In this document: in pieces, positions 1-12,719 of the stretch
Numbering within the stretch: position 1 is the stretch's first letter
Layout of the letters: each line of letters opens with the position of its first letter
From: Adiantum capillus-veneris
Lineage: Eukaryota; Streptophyta; Polypodiopsida; Polypodiales; Pteridaceae
Reading direction: 5' to 3'
Assembly: GCA_014529385.2 (NCBI GenBank)
Contig: CM043953.1
Coordinates: forward strand, 73,001,872 to 73,065,871
Length of the DNA: 64,000 nt
Program-made: the position numbers and the translations under genes
Notes under the pieces: model-generated
What the model was told of the DNA's origin: nothing
The model's database searches: none
Seen by the model: only the letters and a program-made list of their open reading frames with translations

Positions 1-229
1 TCGTTTCCCACTTGAAAGGGATCTTCTTATTTGTTACATCATAGAGTGATCTTCCTACATTATCAAAGCCTTGGGATAAATCTTTGATGACATGAACATA
101 ACCCCACAAAACTATGTAGATCATGCACTATAGTGGGAACTGGCCAATCGTGAACAACTGGATCTTTGTCAAATCCATGCTCACGTTTTTGTGAGAGACG
201 ATATGTCTTAGGTAATGAATCTCCATGAG

Positions 230-760
230 AAAGAACTCACTTTTCTTTGGAGCTCATGCTTTTGTAACCATTGTATCCAAGTGCTTTTGATGTTCCTCTT
301 TTGATTGGGAGAAGATTAGTATGTCATCAAAGAATACTCATGTAGAGGCTCAGTCTAGACTAAAGTTACAATCCCTCATTTGATTGAATGTGGTAGGAGC
401 ATTGGTTAGCCAAAAAGCATGACCAAAAATTCATAAAGTTCAAAGGTTGTGCAACAAGCAGTTTTATGCACATTCTCAAGTGCTATGCGTATCTGATGAT
501 ACCTACTCTTTAAGTCTATGCAACAAAAAGATGCTTGCACCTTGTAGTTTATCGAGAATATCATTGATTTGAGAAATCATAATGCGATTGTTAATTGTGA
601 TCTTGTTTAGAACTTGAGATACATCCCAAGTTAATGCAGCTTGGATTTCTTAGTGAAGTTTCCATTTGCAAAAGCAAATTCAAATTACTTGATGAAAGAC
701 AAAGCCTTGAAGACATCCCTCCATCCAATGTAAATGTCTAACTTGATGTTCTCGTCTCAC
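230..760 (-). mobile_element. Gypsy reverse transcriptase relic
   Basis: Read on the minus strand this stretch follows the same line of sequence as the reverse-transcriptase part of the intact-looking Gypsy at about 50,100-50,450. Shared landmarks in order are the phrase around 'gatgtcatcaaagaa', 'gtaggagcattggtta', 'tctgatgatacctact' and 'gagaatatcattgat'. No LTR or TSD was found near it, and the left side runs off the window. It is an old, strongly broken fragment. Confidence 0.6.
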
Positions 761-789
761 CAGATTTTAAAACTTGTATCTTGCGGTGA

Positions 790-2689
790 TGCTTGCAGCT
801 AGCCTTCTTGAACTTGGGTTTCTATGAAGGGTTATGTAAAGAAGCAATAGGTGCTTTCCTCTTAGAAGAGGGTTGAGATATTGTATGAGAAGTAGGCTAT
901 ACTTTTCCTCTTAGAAGAGGGTTTAGATATTGTATAAGAAGTAGAAGTAGTATAGTCAAAAGAATATGATGGAAAAGAGATAGATTTATCTTTACGGTTG
1001 TTCTAGAGAGAGAGAGCATTCTTTTTCTCGGCCTTTGCTCTTGGCAGTCTAGCTATTCCAATCCAAATATCTCTTGTGCACTTTGGATCCTCTTCCCATT
1101 TTCCTCTTGTTGGTTGTTATGTGTGACATTGTTTTTCTGTCACCCGCATCCTTCTCTTGGGTCTTCTTGAGATCGTCCAAAACCTTCTGAACATATGGCC
1201 GAGTAAGCCATACCTTTTTTTGGGGAGGAGGGGATGTTGTACCCATTTGTGCTCACTATGCCATGGCTTTTGCAACCTATTTGAATTGTGCCGCCCCACC
1301 AAATCCTTTGAAAAATCCAACAATACACCTAAAACCTACAAAAGGTAAATCAAGTATATGGAAGCTATGGAGAAAACCTCTGTTCTTTTGGTTTCTCTTA
1401 TTTAATCCAATAATCAAGATAGTGTCAGCACCTAAGATAGACTTGGCAAGTAGGGTAGCCACTAGAAGGGCCCTATCCTCTCTCTTCAATAAGTTGCATG
1501 CCTCCTTCATGAAGGAGGCTTGTCTCCTCAGTTCACATATCGCACGGTCCATCTCCTCAACGTAAGCCTGCACATAATGGAAAAAATCCGTTGTGAAGGA
1601 TTGGGGGGCTGGCCTCTACAACACCTCAAACCACCACAAATAAAATAGGATGAAGAGAATAGCTCTCTTGAGACAATATGGGCTGATCCTCGCTCACAAA
1701 TTTTGGCATCCTCACTACACTCAACCTCGACTAGCTTCGACTAGCTTCCCTCTACACCGCTACAACTCCCACTATACTTGGATGCATCAAATGAAGCAAA
1801 GGGATTAAAAAAAAACGAAGGAAAAACAATGAAAAAATTTTCACGTTTTCTTATAGAACCAAGGGTTTCACTTCTTTTCAAACGCCCTTCCATGTGCTAG
1901 TAGAGACTCCATATGTGCTCCCATATATACTCATAGTTTGACCAAAACCTATCCAAATCAAGCCGAATTTAAAAAGCCACAAAGCTTTTTTAAAAAAACT
2001 TTGGGAAAAACCTTGCCCTTTTGCATACATACAAGCAAGGAATTGCAACGCATAGTCTACCCTTGACTAGGTGCACCACAGGGAGCTGCACACAACATGG
2101 CTGCCATGCCGCAAACCAAGATGAAGAGAGGTCAATATGCAGAGCTTAGCACCCAATTTCATCAGCCCATTGAGGAGAGAAACACTCTCAACTCACCACA
2201 CCAAGGATCTCGCAAGGCAATAGGGGCACCCCTACATCAGAACCCCCACCTTTCACTGCAGGCTGCAGCAACATAGAGATTCTTCTTCACAACTGAAAAC
2301 TCCCACTCACCCATGAATTCAAGCTGATAAAAGTTCATTTTTTCTTCATATTTTTAATGCACTTACTCAGTCTTTTAAGTCTTGACACTTCTATATACAA
2401 AAACAGCAAAACTATGCACCTCGCACAACTGGCCGGCATGCATAGAGACAACTGGCACACACCACCCTTGTACACTTTGTACAAGAATGCTCTATTTCCA
2501 TCCAAGGGGTCCAAAAACATCTCTAAGACTTTGGGGAGGTTCACATCATTCCTCAAAAACACGTCACACCGTCAATAATTTCAAGCACTTCCAAATTCTC
2601 TTAGCACTCCTCCCAAGTGGTTTAACCACCACTAGGCTCTAAGAAGTTTCCAATGCAAATAGCGCTTTTAGATGTTTTCTTACTTCTCT
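790..2689. other. No gene recognised
   Basis: About 1.9 kb without a recognisable gene. The longest open stretch is 98 codons on the minus strand (1277-1573), Lys/Arg-rich in part and without a family resemblance I can name. A local palindrome, cctccttcatgaaggagg, lies near 1500. The 840-930 area repeats the phrase 'tttcctcttagaagagggtt' twice about 60 bases apart. Confidence 0.4.
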
Positions 2690-3420
2690 TAGAGCTTGAA
2701 AGTGGTCTTACTTACATGACATCTTAGAATTTGCAAGTGGTGAACACTTGTAAGTGGTCTGAGTATTTGCAAGGGGTCTTAGCAGTTGTAAGTGGTTTAG
2801 AAAATTGCATGTGCTCAGACCAAAGTGGTCTAAGATTATGTAAGAGGTCTGAGCACTTGTAGGTAGTCTAAGAAGATTCATGTAAGTGTTCTAAGCAATT
2901 TCCATGGTCTAAGCACTTGTAAGTGGTCTAAGAACTTGTAAATTGGTGGTAGCACTTGCAAGTGTTCTAAGCCCTTGCAAGTGGTCTTAGCACCTGCAAG
3001 TGGTGTGAGCAATTGGAAGTGGTCTAAGCTCCTTGCAAGTGGTGTGAGCACTTGTAAGTGGTCTTAGCACCTACAAGTTTGAACCCTTGCAAGTGGTCTT
3101 AGCACGTGCAAGTGGTTTGAGAACTTGCAAGTGGTCTTAAGACCTGTAAGTTTGAGCCCTTGCAAGTGGTCTAAGAACATGCGTGTAAGTTCTCTAATCT
3201 CTTGCCAGTGGTCTAAGCAATTTTAAGTGGCCATAGAACTTTTAGGTGGTATGAGCCCTTGCATGTGGCTAAGAGCATGCATGTGAGTGGTTTAAGCAAT
3301 TGTTAGTGGTATGAGCACTTGAAGTGGTCTAGGCATTTGTAAGTAGTCTTAGCACTTGAAAGTACTTAAACCGGTAATCTTAGCATAGCAGTACTCTTGA
3401 GTGCTTGAAAGTACTTGTAG
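2690..3420. repeat. Degenerate minisatellite, ~20-bp unit
   Basis: About thirty degenerate head-to-tail units built on the theme 'gcacttgtaagtggtct'. Unit length varies from about 18 to 27 bases, and variants such as aagtggtctaag, aagtggtgtgag and caagtggtcttag alternate. There is no coding signal. The array is imperfect enough to be old, and no single unit dominates. Confidence 0.85.
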
Positions 3421-5622
3421 GGTGGACACCTCCACAGTGTTAGTCAAGGAACTAGCCCTTGACAAGACCCTATCCAACACTCCTATCTCAGCTTCCATCT
3501 TGACAATGACAACTTCATTTTCTAGGGGAGATGCTTGTAATACTTGCATGGCTGCTCCGAGTCTCTCCATCTCTACTATAATTGGAGCACAAGTCGAGTA
3601 GCTTCCTTTGTTGGGTAGCCACAAATCCCCCGTCTTTGCTAAGATAAGACCAAATTAGTAGAAACAAACTTCTCCTTAGAATTATAAACATGTACATCAA
3701 GATCATTGGAAATTTTACGCACCCAATCTCTGTATAAAGGTTGGGATGCATCCTCGCCCTCTTTTGCAGGATGAGTGGACACTATCGTGCCATAGGAGTC
3801 TACAGCATACTCCATTTGTCAATGTAAGTTAGACACACTATAATTGAAGAAGAACTTGTTTACCTTGAGATCCAAGCCTCCCCTATGGGCCTTTACATTC
3901 TTCAGGACCATACCACCCACCACAGCCCACGCAATCTTGTAACTTCTAGGCTTAGCTTGAGCTGTTGGCCCAATTCTCATAGGAAAATCCCCTAGAAAAT
4001 CTGTCATTAGTTCCCATTAGAGGGGGCAGTCTGGTACACTTTTTGATACAAAATATGGCAAGCATCATAGAGATAATCCTGCATCATATGCAAGAAGACC
4101 TTTGAGTTCTTCTTCTAGAGAAATTTGAAGATGGCCGGTCACTTCTCTTGTGGAAAATCGTGGTCGATAAGTTCTATGGACATCTTTCCCTCCATACTCA
4201 AGTCGTACTCAGCATGTAGCTCAATAGCTGAGTAGCAAAATTGAGAGAGCTTGGGGTACTCAAACGATGATGGCAATAATAAAGAGAGCAAGCAAATGTT
4301 AATTCTCCAAGGGCCATGCATGCACCGACAAGGTAACAATGTGTAAACAAAAACCAATGGAGGAGACGTGTAATAAGCATATGTGCATGTAGCAGACATG
4401 AAAGAAAAACACAATACCTTTTGGAGCGTTGGACTTTGTAGTCGAGGAGCCATTTTTGTCAAGGAGGCTTTACCTTGGTCTTTGGAGGTGGTGAAGGTGT
4501 TTGCACGACATAGTCAGCATCCTCGGAGGGTCTCTTGCTCCTCGTGGAGGGGGTGTTCCTCTTGAAGATGGTAGCACTCATCTCTGTGCACAAAAGCCGG
4601 TGTAAGACAGAAAAGGATGGGCAAGACGGAAGGCAAGAAGGGAATAGCAGAGAAGATCTCGGGGTTAGAAAGAGTAAGGTGATGCAACATGTGGATTAAT
4701 GGGGGACGCAACAAGAAGATTAGTGGGAGGAGGACCCCAACTTCATCTAATGATTACTCGCATGCATGTGGAAATGGTACATAGAGCATAGGCCATAGCG
4801 GGAAATTTCTTTCCCTTTTACAAATTTCTCTCCTTAGGGGAAATTTTCTCTCCCTTTTACAAATTTGAAAAACATTAATTTTTCTTCCTTCTCTTAGCTA
4901 TTGGTGGGACCACCAAAAGGTGGAAAAAGTGGTACCACCTATACATGCTTTCACCCTTGAGCTTGATACTACTTGATACAAGTAGAATCAAGCAAAGAGA
5001 GAGAGAGAGAGAGAGAGGGAGAACAAAGAAGAAGAAGTGTGTGGAAGCATGGAATGGTGAATTAATTTTTGGAGCATATAGCCTAAGTTTATAGCAAGGT
5101 GGAGAGTCCCATTTTAAAATCATGTGCACATCTATAGTGCTATATAGCAGCACAAAGGTGAGGAGGTAGCCCATTAAAACATACATGCAAGAAGAGTGGG
5201 AATTAAGACATGATGGGTTCATTACAGTCATCTTTTTTGAAACAAAAAAATGTAGGTGAAAGCACCTAGGGAGTTGCATTGATCACATGCTCTCATCCTC
5301 TCTCAATGCTCTCCCATCATTGCTCCATCATTGCTTTTGCATATAGCAAGAAAGCAATACTTTTCATGAGTTAAAAATTAGTACCTTCACCTAGGTAGTG
5401 TACACTCTCCTTCCTTGGCTTCTTCCATACCATCATCCTCTCATCTCCCTCATGGATACCCATTCTAGCACTATTGAGCTAATGTCCTTGTCATTACCCT
5501 ATACATGCACTAAGATCCTTTTGGCAGCTACAAAGTCTTCTTCATCACCAAAACAAGCAAAGGCTTCCCCAAAGCATGATCGATCAACCAAATTCTACCA
5601 AAATGTCCCAAACTAATGATGA
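3421..5622. other. No gene recognised; short (GA)n
   Basis: No recognisable gene. Several 60-134-codon open frames occur on the minus strand (for example 4139-4462 and 4875-5279), but the second is largely low complexity, reading through a (GA) tract at about 4997-5019 as a Leu-Ser run. The phrase 'ccttttacaaatttctctcc' is nearly repeated around 4815-4865. Nothing here points to a function. Confidence 0.4.
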
Positions 5623-5627
5623 GTTTG

Positions 5628-5854
5628 TGTTAGCATATACATGTGGTAGTGATGTGTGTGAACACACTAGGACCGCCGGGGCATTTTTTCCCTCTTTAGG
5701 AGGTTTTTTCCCTCGTGCATTGTATATACGCCCATCACTCTAGGGCTATCTATCTTTCCATTGCACACTAAGTAAAACACTCTCTATTGTGTGCCTTGAG
5801 CTTCCTTCGTCTTCTCCAAGTTGTGTGTGTTTCTCTGCAACCCTAATTCCAACA
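5628..5854 (+). repeat. 5' LTR of compact Copia
   Basis: 227-bp LTR, TG...CA ends, containing a TATA-like 'attgtatatac' and the phrase 'ccgccggggcat'. It matches the LTR at 7097-7325 almost base for base. Confidence 0.9.
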
Positions 5855-7096
5855 ATTGATATTTGAGGAAGTTTATGTAACGCAGCCTCGCGGTTTTGTC
5901 ATAAAAGGACAAGAGGACAAAGTGTGCAGATGTAAGAAGGCTTTGTATGGGTTGAAGCAATCTCCTCATGCTTGGTATGAGAAAGCTGACACTCATTTGG
6001 TTAAAGGAGGCTTTCGTAACAGTCCAACAGAAAGCACATTGTATGTAAAGCGTGAGGGTGATGTAATTCTCATTGTGGTTTATGTTGATGATTTGCTAAT
6101 CACTGGACTAAATGAGAGACATATTGCTGAATTTAAGGCTGATTTGAATGCTACTTTCAAGATGAAAGATTTGGGACTGTTGCATCATTACTTGGGTATA
6201 CAGTTTAAGCAGTGTGATGGTGGTATTGCCTTGTGTCAGAAAAGTTACATAGAGACATTGCTATGTAAGTTTGGACTTGAGGATTGAAAACCTGTTGCCA
6301 CTCCCATGGAAACAGGTTTGAAGTTGAGTCTACATGATGCTGGCGATCCTGCTGATGTCACTCTTTACCAAACTGTTGTTGGCTGCCTCATTTATGTATG
6401 CAACACGAGGCCGGATATTCAGTTTGCAGTCTCACAGGTCATCAGATTTATGCATAGCCCAGGGTCTAAGCATTGGCAGGTTGTCAAGAGGATTTTCCGC
6501 TACCTTAGTGGCACTTTACATCTTGGCTTGTTTTATCCCAAGGGGGGATCATTGCCGCCGCTAGACTTACATGCTTTTTTGGACTCATATTGGGCTGGTT
6601 GTTTTGACACGCGAGTGTCCACAAGTGTTTTTTGTTTCATGCTTGGCAGTTCATGTATATCATGGTTGTGGCCACTTCGAGTTGTGAGGCTGAGTACAGG
6701 GCAGTCTTCACAGCTACGGTTGAGCGTGTATGGCTCAGACGCCTTATGGCTGATTTGGGTGTTGGACAGGACACTGCCAACACTATCTACACTGACAGTC
6801 AAAGAGCATTGGCAGCTGCGAGGAACCCAGTTTTTCATGCTCGCACAAAGCACATTGAGGTGCATTACCACTATGTCAGGGAGAGGCTCTCAGCAGGAGA
6901 GATCAACTTGGCTTATGTGCCAACACAGGACAACCTTGCAGATCTTTTCACAAAGGCATTGTCTCGTGAGAAGCTTGAGGCTTTCCGCAAAGCTTTGGGC
7001 TTACTCCCCTTTGTGGACTAATCATGTCCTCAGGGCATGGCACTTCCCTTTACTCATGTGCCAGCTCTCGTTCACCGCATCACTCCAGGGGGGATT

Positions 7097-7325
7097 TGTT
7101 ACCATATACATGTGGTAGTGATGTGTGTGAACATACTAGGACCGCCGGGGCATGTTTTCCCTCTTTAGGAGGTTTTTTCCCCCGTGCATTGTATATATAC
7201 GCCCATCACTCTAGGGCTATCTATCTTTCCATTGCACACTAAGTAAAACACTCTCTATTGTGTGCCTTGAGCTTCCTTCGTCTTCTCCAAGCTGTGTGTG
7301 TTTCTCTGCAACCCTAATTCCAACA
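7097..7325 (+). repeat. 3' LTR of compact Copia
   Basis: 229-bp partner of the LTR at 5628-5854. The 2-bp length difference is in a TA run. It is followed directly by the gtttg target-site duplication. Confidence 0.9.
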
Positions 7326-7330
7326 GTTTG

Positions 7331-9005
7331 ATGGGTCCTTTATTTGATTTGGAAAGAAGAAGAATCCTGCTACTTCTAAACTTGGATGTTTACACATTTA
7401 CCACATCTAAACTCTCTCACTCTTTATGGGGCTACTTGATTTACGTGATCTAAAATGCCTTTGAAGTAAGTTAGGATTATAGGATTTCAAAGGATAAATC
7501 AAGCTTTTAATCACATGAACTGTGAAGTTTTTCAGCCTTCATGATCCATAGCTAATTAACCAAGAGCTTTTGTTTTCAATATTTTTATCATGCTTGCTAT
7601 CATGATTTGCATCATAATGAAGAGAGGGGACAATCCAATCCTCTACACTGTGATGCTTTTTTATTTTCTTATTTCGTGTGTGTTTAAAATGATCAATTCT
7701 CACACTTTGTTAATTGCATTTGTTGTCTATCATTAAGGATTAGGCTATATAAGTTTAATTCATATGATTGTAGTAAAATATTTTCAAAGAAGGAAGCAAA
7801 TTAATGAACTAGCCCATCTAGTTATAAAATTAGGCAAGAAAAACTAAAAAGTAAGCCTATAAGAACCGATCCATTTGGGGGACCAAGACCTAACAACACA
7901 TAAATTTAACTAGTGATGATGCATCTATACAAGAAATTCATGCAATTACATACATTGCACAACATCTATAAGAAGCATAGAACATTCCAAATCTATGAGC
8001 AGACATGCAAGCACAATAAGAATCTAATCATTTCATTGCTCTTGCAGAACAAGACCGAGTTATAGATAATCAACAATCTTTAGTCGCCCTTGAGGATGAT
8101 TCCCATGATTTCAAAGATGCTTTCTAAAGGAGAGGCAGAAATATCTCTCTAGAGTCTTCTAAATCATCAAGTAGGGGTAGTTCAAGGTCTTTTTAATAAA
8201 ACTCTCTGGCATAAAAAAATGAATTGTGATGAAGTAGCTCCTACATGATGGTGTCCTAAGTAGTCTCATGAGTGCAAAATTAAGCACAAAACAAACATCT
8301 CCACCTCCTTCTCCATTGAACATCTAAAAAAAATGAGACTCTTCAAGTCTACCATGTTTCCAAGGGAACACAAAGACAAGGGCACAAAATTGCCCTTCCG
8401 TCCTAACAAGAGCACCTCTTTTGGGAACACAAGTAGATGACAGAAGTAATGGCACCATTGACAAAGCCTTAAATTTGATCCAACAATTTAATGATACCTT
8501 TTTTGTGACAATGTCGTTGAACAATAAAAGGGACAAACCTTCAAAAGACTAGCACGGGCAATGATGGTCTATCCTTAAGACTCAAGGAAAGGTACTATGG
8601 ACTTGGAAAGAGTGCAAGGTTTCTATCATTTTTATTTTTTTTAAATGGACAAGGTCAAGATAACACCCTCGTAGCTAGAGGAGGCTCGAATTTGAAACAT
8701 GGGACACTATTTAAAAGCATATATTGACAAGTTCTAGTATTACATCTCAAAGCCACTATCTTTAAACATGTGAACTTCTTTGAACAATTCCAACAATTTT
8801 GTGTAAGACTTCTCCATGACATGTATTCTTTTGTTAATGCATAGAGACCCAAGACCTTTGTGAAATTATTCATGACACTATGGTTACCCACAAGATCTCC
8901 TGTCCTACTAGGTGGGTGGTCCAGCTCCATGTTACTGAAGAAGATAATCTAATGTATGTTGATAGGTGGTTCAACTCTTATCATTAAAGAAAATAACCAA
9001 TTGTA
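7331..9005. other. No gene recognised
   Basis: 1.7 kb of AT-rich sequence without a gene. Minus-strand open frames of 70-91 codons (8324-8536, 8655-8930) show no motif. The right end adjoins a Copia RNase H relic and may be decayed sequence from the same element. Confidence 0.35.
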
Positions 9006-9186
9006 GGTCAAGGTAGAGGCTTTGTGAGAAGATCCACAAGATTGGCAGTGGTGAAACAATAGTCCACGTTGATACAACCATCCTTAATGCAATCCCAAAA
9101 GAAGTGGTAATGAACATTAATGTTCTTAGTTCGTGCACAAATAATAATATTTTGTGCTAAAGTAAGAGGAGTATGAGCAAGGAGCA
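9006..9186 (-). mobile_element. Copia RNase H relic
   Basis: The minus strand encodes the C-terminal RNase H signature of Copia polyproteins: an ICARTKNINVHYHF-type segment followed by ANLVDLLTKPL. The fragment is short, with no LTR next to it, and is an old broken piece. Confidence 0.75.
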
Positions 9187-9192
9187 AGGAGA

Positions 9193-9453
9193 ATGGATTT
9201 TGTGGTGGGTAAACAAGGAGCTCCTCTCTTGGGAGAACAGCTAGTTCAATGCGCCATGTTGGATGAGACCAAACAAAAGATTATCCTTGGAAATAGTTGG
9301 ATTTATTTGAGGGATACAATATCTTTTGTATGTGAAGATGGCACTATTAAGCAACAAAATGTGTCTCGCAAAGCATATGAGGATAGGAATTATAAAAAAA
9401 CAAGGAGATCTCTTGTGAAGAAGACATGCCAAAGGAGGAGGCAAGTCTCTTGA
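9193..9453 (+). CDS. Unrecognised 86-codon ORF
   Basis: An open frame of 86 codons starting at ATG 9193, ending in a basic stretch (KKTRRSLVKKTCQRRRQ). I do not recognise the protein. It ends about 45 bases before the piece of LINE endonuclease at 9500-9562 on the same strand. It could be the tail of a LINE ORF1 or unrelated chance coding. No promoter or splice signals were identified. Confidence 0.25.
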   Translation: MDFVVGKQGAPLLGEQLVQCAMLDETKQKIILGNSWIYLRDTISFVCEDGTIKQQNVSRKAYEDRNYKKTRRSLVKKTCQRRRQVS

Positions 9454-9562
9454 GAAAATAGGAACATGCGACCTATGAGACCGAGCTACAATTAAAAGTA
9501 TGCTTCTGGTTAGCATAGATGAACTAACAAGCAAAGCCAATGTGGTACTTTTTTGTGAAACG

Positions 9563-9694
9563 TGTCAGGCCAAGGGCCCGGCCAACGGCCAGGACGGACA
9601 TGCGGTCAAGGGGATCCCTATAATTAGCAAGCAGGGCCTATATAGGGTACGCTTGGGTGGAGAGTTGCATGGTCCAGTCCCCCGTGGTCTAACA
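9563..9694 (+). repeat. 5' LTR of non-autonomous element
   Basis: 132-bp LTR with a likely core promoter 'cctatatagggtac' near 9639-9652. Primer binding site for initiator tRNA-Met follows at once. Confidence 0.85.
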
Positions 9695-9790
9695 TTGGTA
9701 TCAGAGCTTAGGGGAGGAAAGAAGATATGGAGGAGGATTTCGGAGGTGGTGCTCTCGCATGGCGAGGCATGGCTCCTCTTTTTCCCTCTA

Positions 9791-9792
<2 letters not shown>

Positions 9793-9849
<57 letters not shown>
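9793..9849. repeat. (CT)n microsatellite
   Basis: About 28 CT units inside the leader of the non-autonomous LTR element. In three frames it gives Leu-Ser or Arg-Glu repeats that are not real protein. Confidence 0.95.
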
Positions 9850-9856
<7 letters not shown>

Positions 9857-10927
9857 TTGCAAGGCATTCCTCTCAATCTCTCTCGCAACCATGGCAAAAT
9901 TCATAGATGGAATTGCATGTGATTGCATGGCTCTTCTCTGACGAGGCAGGCATGGAAGCCGAAGAAGCAAGCACTGTGTGCTGCTGTCCCAAGTCGGGGA
10001 CGAAAAATCAAAGCCCTCAAGACCGCGTGTAGCAATCCTAAGTCAGGGAACATGCCGATTTTTGACAGGAGCGAAACCAAGCGAGTTTGGGCTTGACAGG
10101 AGTGCCTCGGTGTGCTAATGAGTTCACGTTGCTGTAGCGCATCCAGAAACTGTCCATAGCATGAGCCCTCATCCGATTCTCCATTGTGCAAGCAGCCGAG
10201 TTCTGCACAGGTTATTGGCCATTGCTTTTTTCATACTTGACCAATTTCAAACATATTTTGGCCCTTTGAATTGTTTAAGGGAATGAGTCCACCTTGGCTT
10301 ATGCTCGTTCAAGGAAAGATACCAAGGAAAATCTGTCTTAAAGGGAGTCAATCTTGGCAAGTACAAGGCCTCGGCAAAGCGCAGTTTGCAGGTCACTCAT
10401 GCAAGTCGGAGCTTACAAAAATTTTCAAAAGAATTTTTGAAAATCTGCAATTTATGAAGTAGCAAGGCCATATTTTTGGTAGCGATATGAACGTCTTCGC
10501 AGGATTTTTGGCACTCAAGCACGGCTTGAGACTCAACAAGGGTGTCGTCAAGGGCGAGCTGCACCCGATCGGCAGGTCCTGAAAGGCTTCTCCGTAAGCT
10601 CAGCTGTTGTTTGAGGTCCATGGACACATTGACTGATAGGTCAAATCGCATGATTAACCAGCTCTTGCATGCAGGCACAAGCACATCTTGTGACAGTTCC
10701 ATACGCACTCAACTTTTGTTGACTGCTTTGTTTGCAAAGACCCATTGTTTGGTTGAGGGATCAACATCAAGCACGGCTTGAGTACACAATACTTTGACAA
10801 CCCACGTTCGTCGGAGGTTGAAGGTTGATACAAAGGCAAGTTAGGCAGGGCCTGTGACATATCCAATTACGGTATTCGGCAAGGCCGATCGGTAAGTATA
10901 ATTTCAAGTAATTGTCTACCATCAGAA

Positions 10928-11676
10928 ACATTTTAGGAGAAAGTCTCCCTATAACAACATTCCAATAAACCGATTTGTGTCTTATGTTGGTTGTTAATTT
11001 TTTATCTCTCCTCGTTGTGCTATCTCGAGGCGGAGGAAAGCAAGATTTTTGGGAGCACAGCTCCATGCATTGGATGCATACTCATTTACAAGCTATTGCA
11101 GCTTGCTAGGGAGCAGGCAATATAGGTACATGAAGCATCGTGGAAAAAACGTTGACATCCACAGCTAGGATTTGAATGCAATGTTGACCACCGTATGAAT
11201 TTTCACAATGCCAACTTGTCAAGCAAAGGTTGCTTTGAACAAGCAGTATTGGACAATCGCTGACATTTGATAGCTCAGCTGTAGATGATATCTTTCTCAC
11301 TATCGAGCAATGTTATGATTCTCAATCAGTAGCAAAATTTGACATTTTAGGAGAAAGTCTCCCTATAACAACACTCCAATAAACGGATTTGTGTCTTATG
11401 TTGGTTGTTAATTTTTTATCTCTCCTCGTTGTGCTATCTCGAGGCAGAGGAAAGCAAGATTTCTGAAAGCACAGCTCCATGCATTGGATGCATACTCATT
11501 TACAAGCCATTGCAGCTTGCTCGGGAGCAGGCAATATAGGTACATGAAGCATCGTGGAAAAAACGTTGACATCCACAGCTAGGAGTTGAATGCAATGTTG
11601 ACCACCGTATGAATTTTCACAATGCCAACTTGTCAAGCAAAGGTTGCTTTGAACAAGCAGTATTGGACAATCGCTT
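10928..11676. repeat. Duplicated 335-bp block
   Basis: The block 10,928-11,262 is repeated at 11,342-11,676 with only a handful of differences, separated by about 79 bases. Both copies start 'acattttaggagaaagtc' and end 'agtattggacaatcgc'. It lies inside the non-autonomous LTR element, and no coding potential is shared between the copies. The near identity makes the duplication younger than the LTR pair. Confidence 0.9.
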
Positions 11677-12719
11677 TTGATTGGAAACTATTGCTTTTGT
11701 GCAAAGCAAAGTGCTTTGACAATTTTACATGAAGCAAGGCTTCTCCCTTGTGCCAAGGTATTGGCCAATGACTTGGCATCAAGGGAAGTGGCACACAAGT
11801 TTAAAAAAAACTGGTAAAATAGGGAATATCACCTCACAGAATCCCTACCAGTTTAAACTGTGCAAGGCACTGATGGTTTTGGTTCTCACATTTGAGGCCA
11901 TCACTTTTGCCGAGGGCTTAAATTTTGTATGCATGGCATGCTATCTAGGTGGATTCAATTCTACCACCTCATGAAACACGCTTCCGCTTAACACTAGACA
12001 CTTTGTCAAGGACAAGATAAGTTTTGGATTGTTTAACATGCTTGTTGGTTGCTGTCAACACACAACAAACACTAAAAGGAACCTAAACTTTGGAGTTCAT
12101 TCAAAGTGCCAATGCCAGGCAAAGTGCCAATGCTAAGATATTCTCATAAAATCACGACCCCTGCATGGTAGATAGGTCAAGATGTGTTTGTGTTTTTCTC
12201 GTTCTCTCTCTCGAAGAATAATGAAAACTTTCTAAGAAGCTTTTGATACATGTTTCGCTGGTGAGTTAGCCCGAGCCAACATGCTCTAACTCTCAGCTAG
12301 AAATTGGGCAAGATGCCATCCAAATTAATCTTCGTCAGTTCGACGATTGAACACTAATTGCCATGAGGGCTATGAGCCACACACGCTGGCTAAGAGCCAT
12401 TGTTAAATCTAGGGTAAGACCCAATTGTTGGTATTTCTTGGGTGATTCTTCTCAAGATCGAACATATCTACCCACTGGAGTACACATCGACGTTAATGTA
12501 CAAGCAAGAGTCTTGTCATTACGGATGTTTAGACTGTCATTTTGCACTACATGTTTTTATTGCAACGCTCGAGTTGAGTTTTTGATAGCCTTAAACTCCC
12601 ATCAACTTATCTCTACCACGGAGCATAGATGCAACAATCATTTGAAACATCAGTGTTCTTACGAAGATACTACCACTTGTGTTTTCAAGGACAAAAACGC
12701 TTCTCCAAGGGGGGAGTAA

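Larger units (their letters stand above)
5628..7325 (+). mobile_element. Compact Copia element with both LTRs
   Basis: A Ty1/Copia retrotransposon fossil bounded by two LTRs (5628-5854 and 7097-7325), each starting TGTTA and ending CCAACA, and flanked by the 5-bp duplication gtttg (5623-5627 and 7326-7330). A purine tract ending 'ccagggggga' sits just before the 3' LTR. Only the reverse transcriptase (about 5856-6290, with YVDDLL) and RNase H (about 6650-7020, with the ARTKHIEVHYH and LADLFTKAL type motifs) can be seen. Gag, protease and integrase are not present, so the copy is internally shortened and broken. The LTRs differ by about five substitutions, roughly 2 percent, so it is fairly young. 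Confidence 0.9.

Noticed and set aside
2690-3420. CRISPR-like array
   Set aside because: Units are degenerate, without unique spacers of constant length, and the rest of the window is plant-type.
6306-7118. 270-codon ORF over the Copia RNase H region
   Set aside because: Only its first part reads as Copia protein. Further on it is in a different frame from the recognisable RNase H, so it is a shadow.
9565-9897. Arg-Glu and Leu-Ser repeat proteins over the CT/GA tracts
   Set aside because: They are translations of dinucleotide repeats (also at 26,845, 27,298, 31,127, 39,528, 58,550) and have no start context or conserved flanks.
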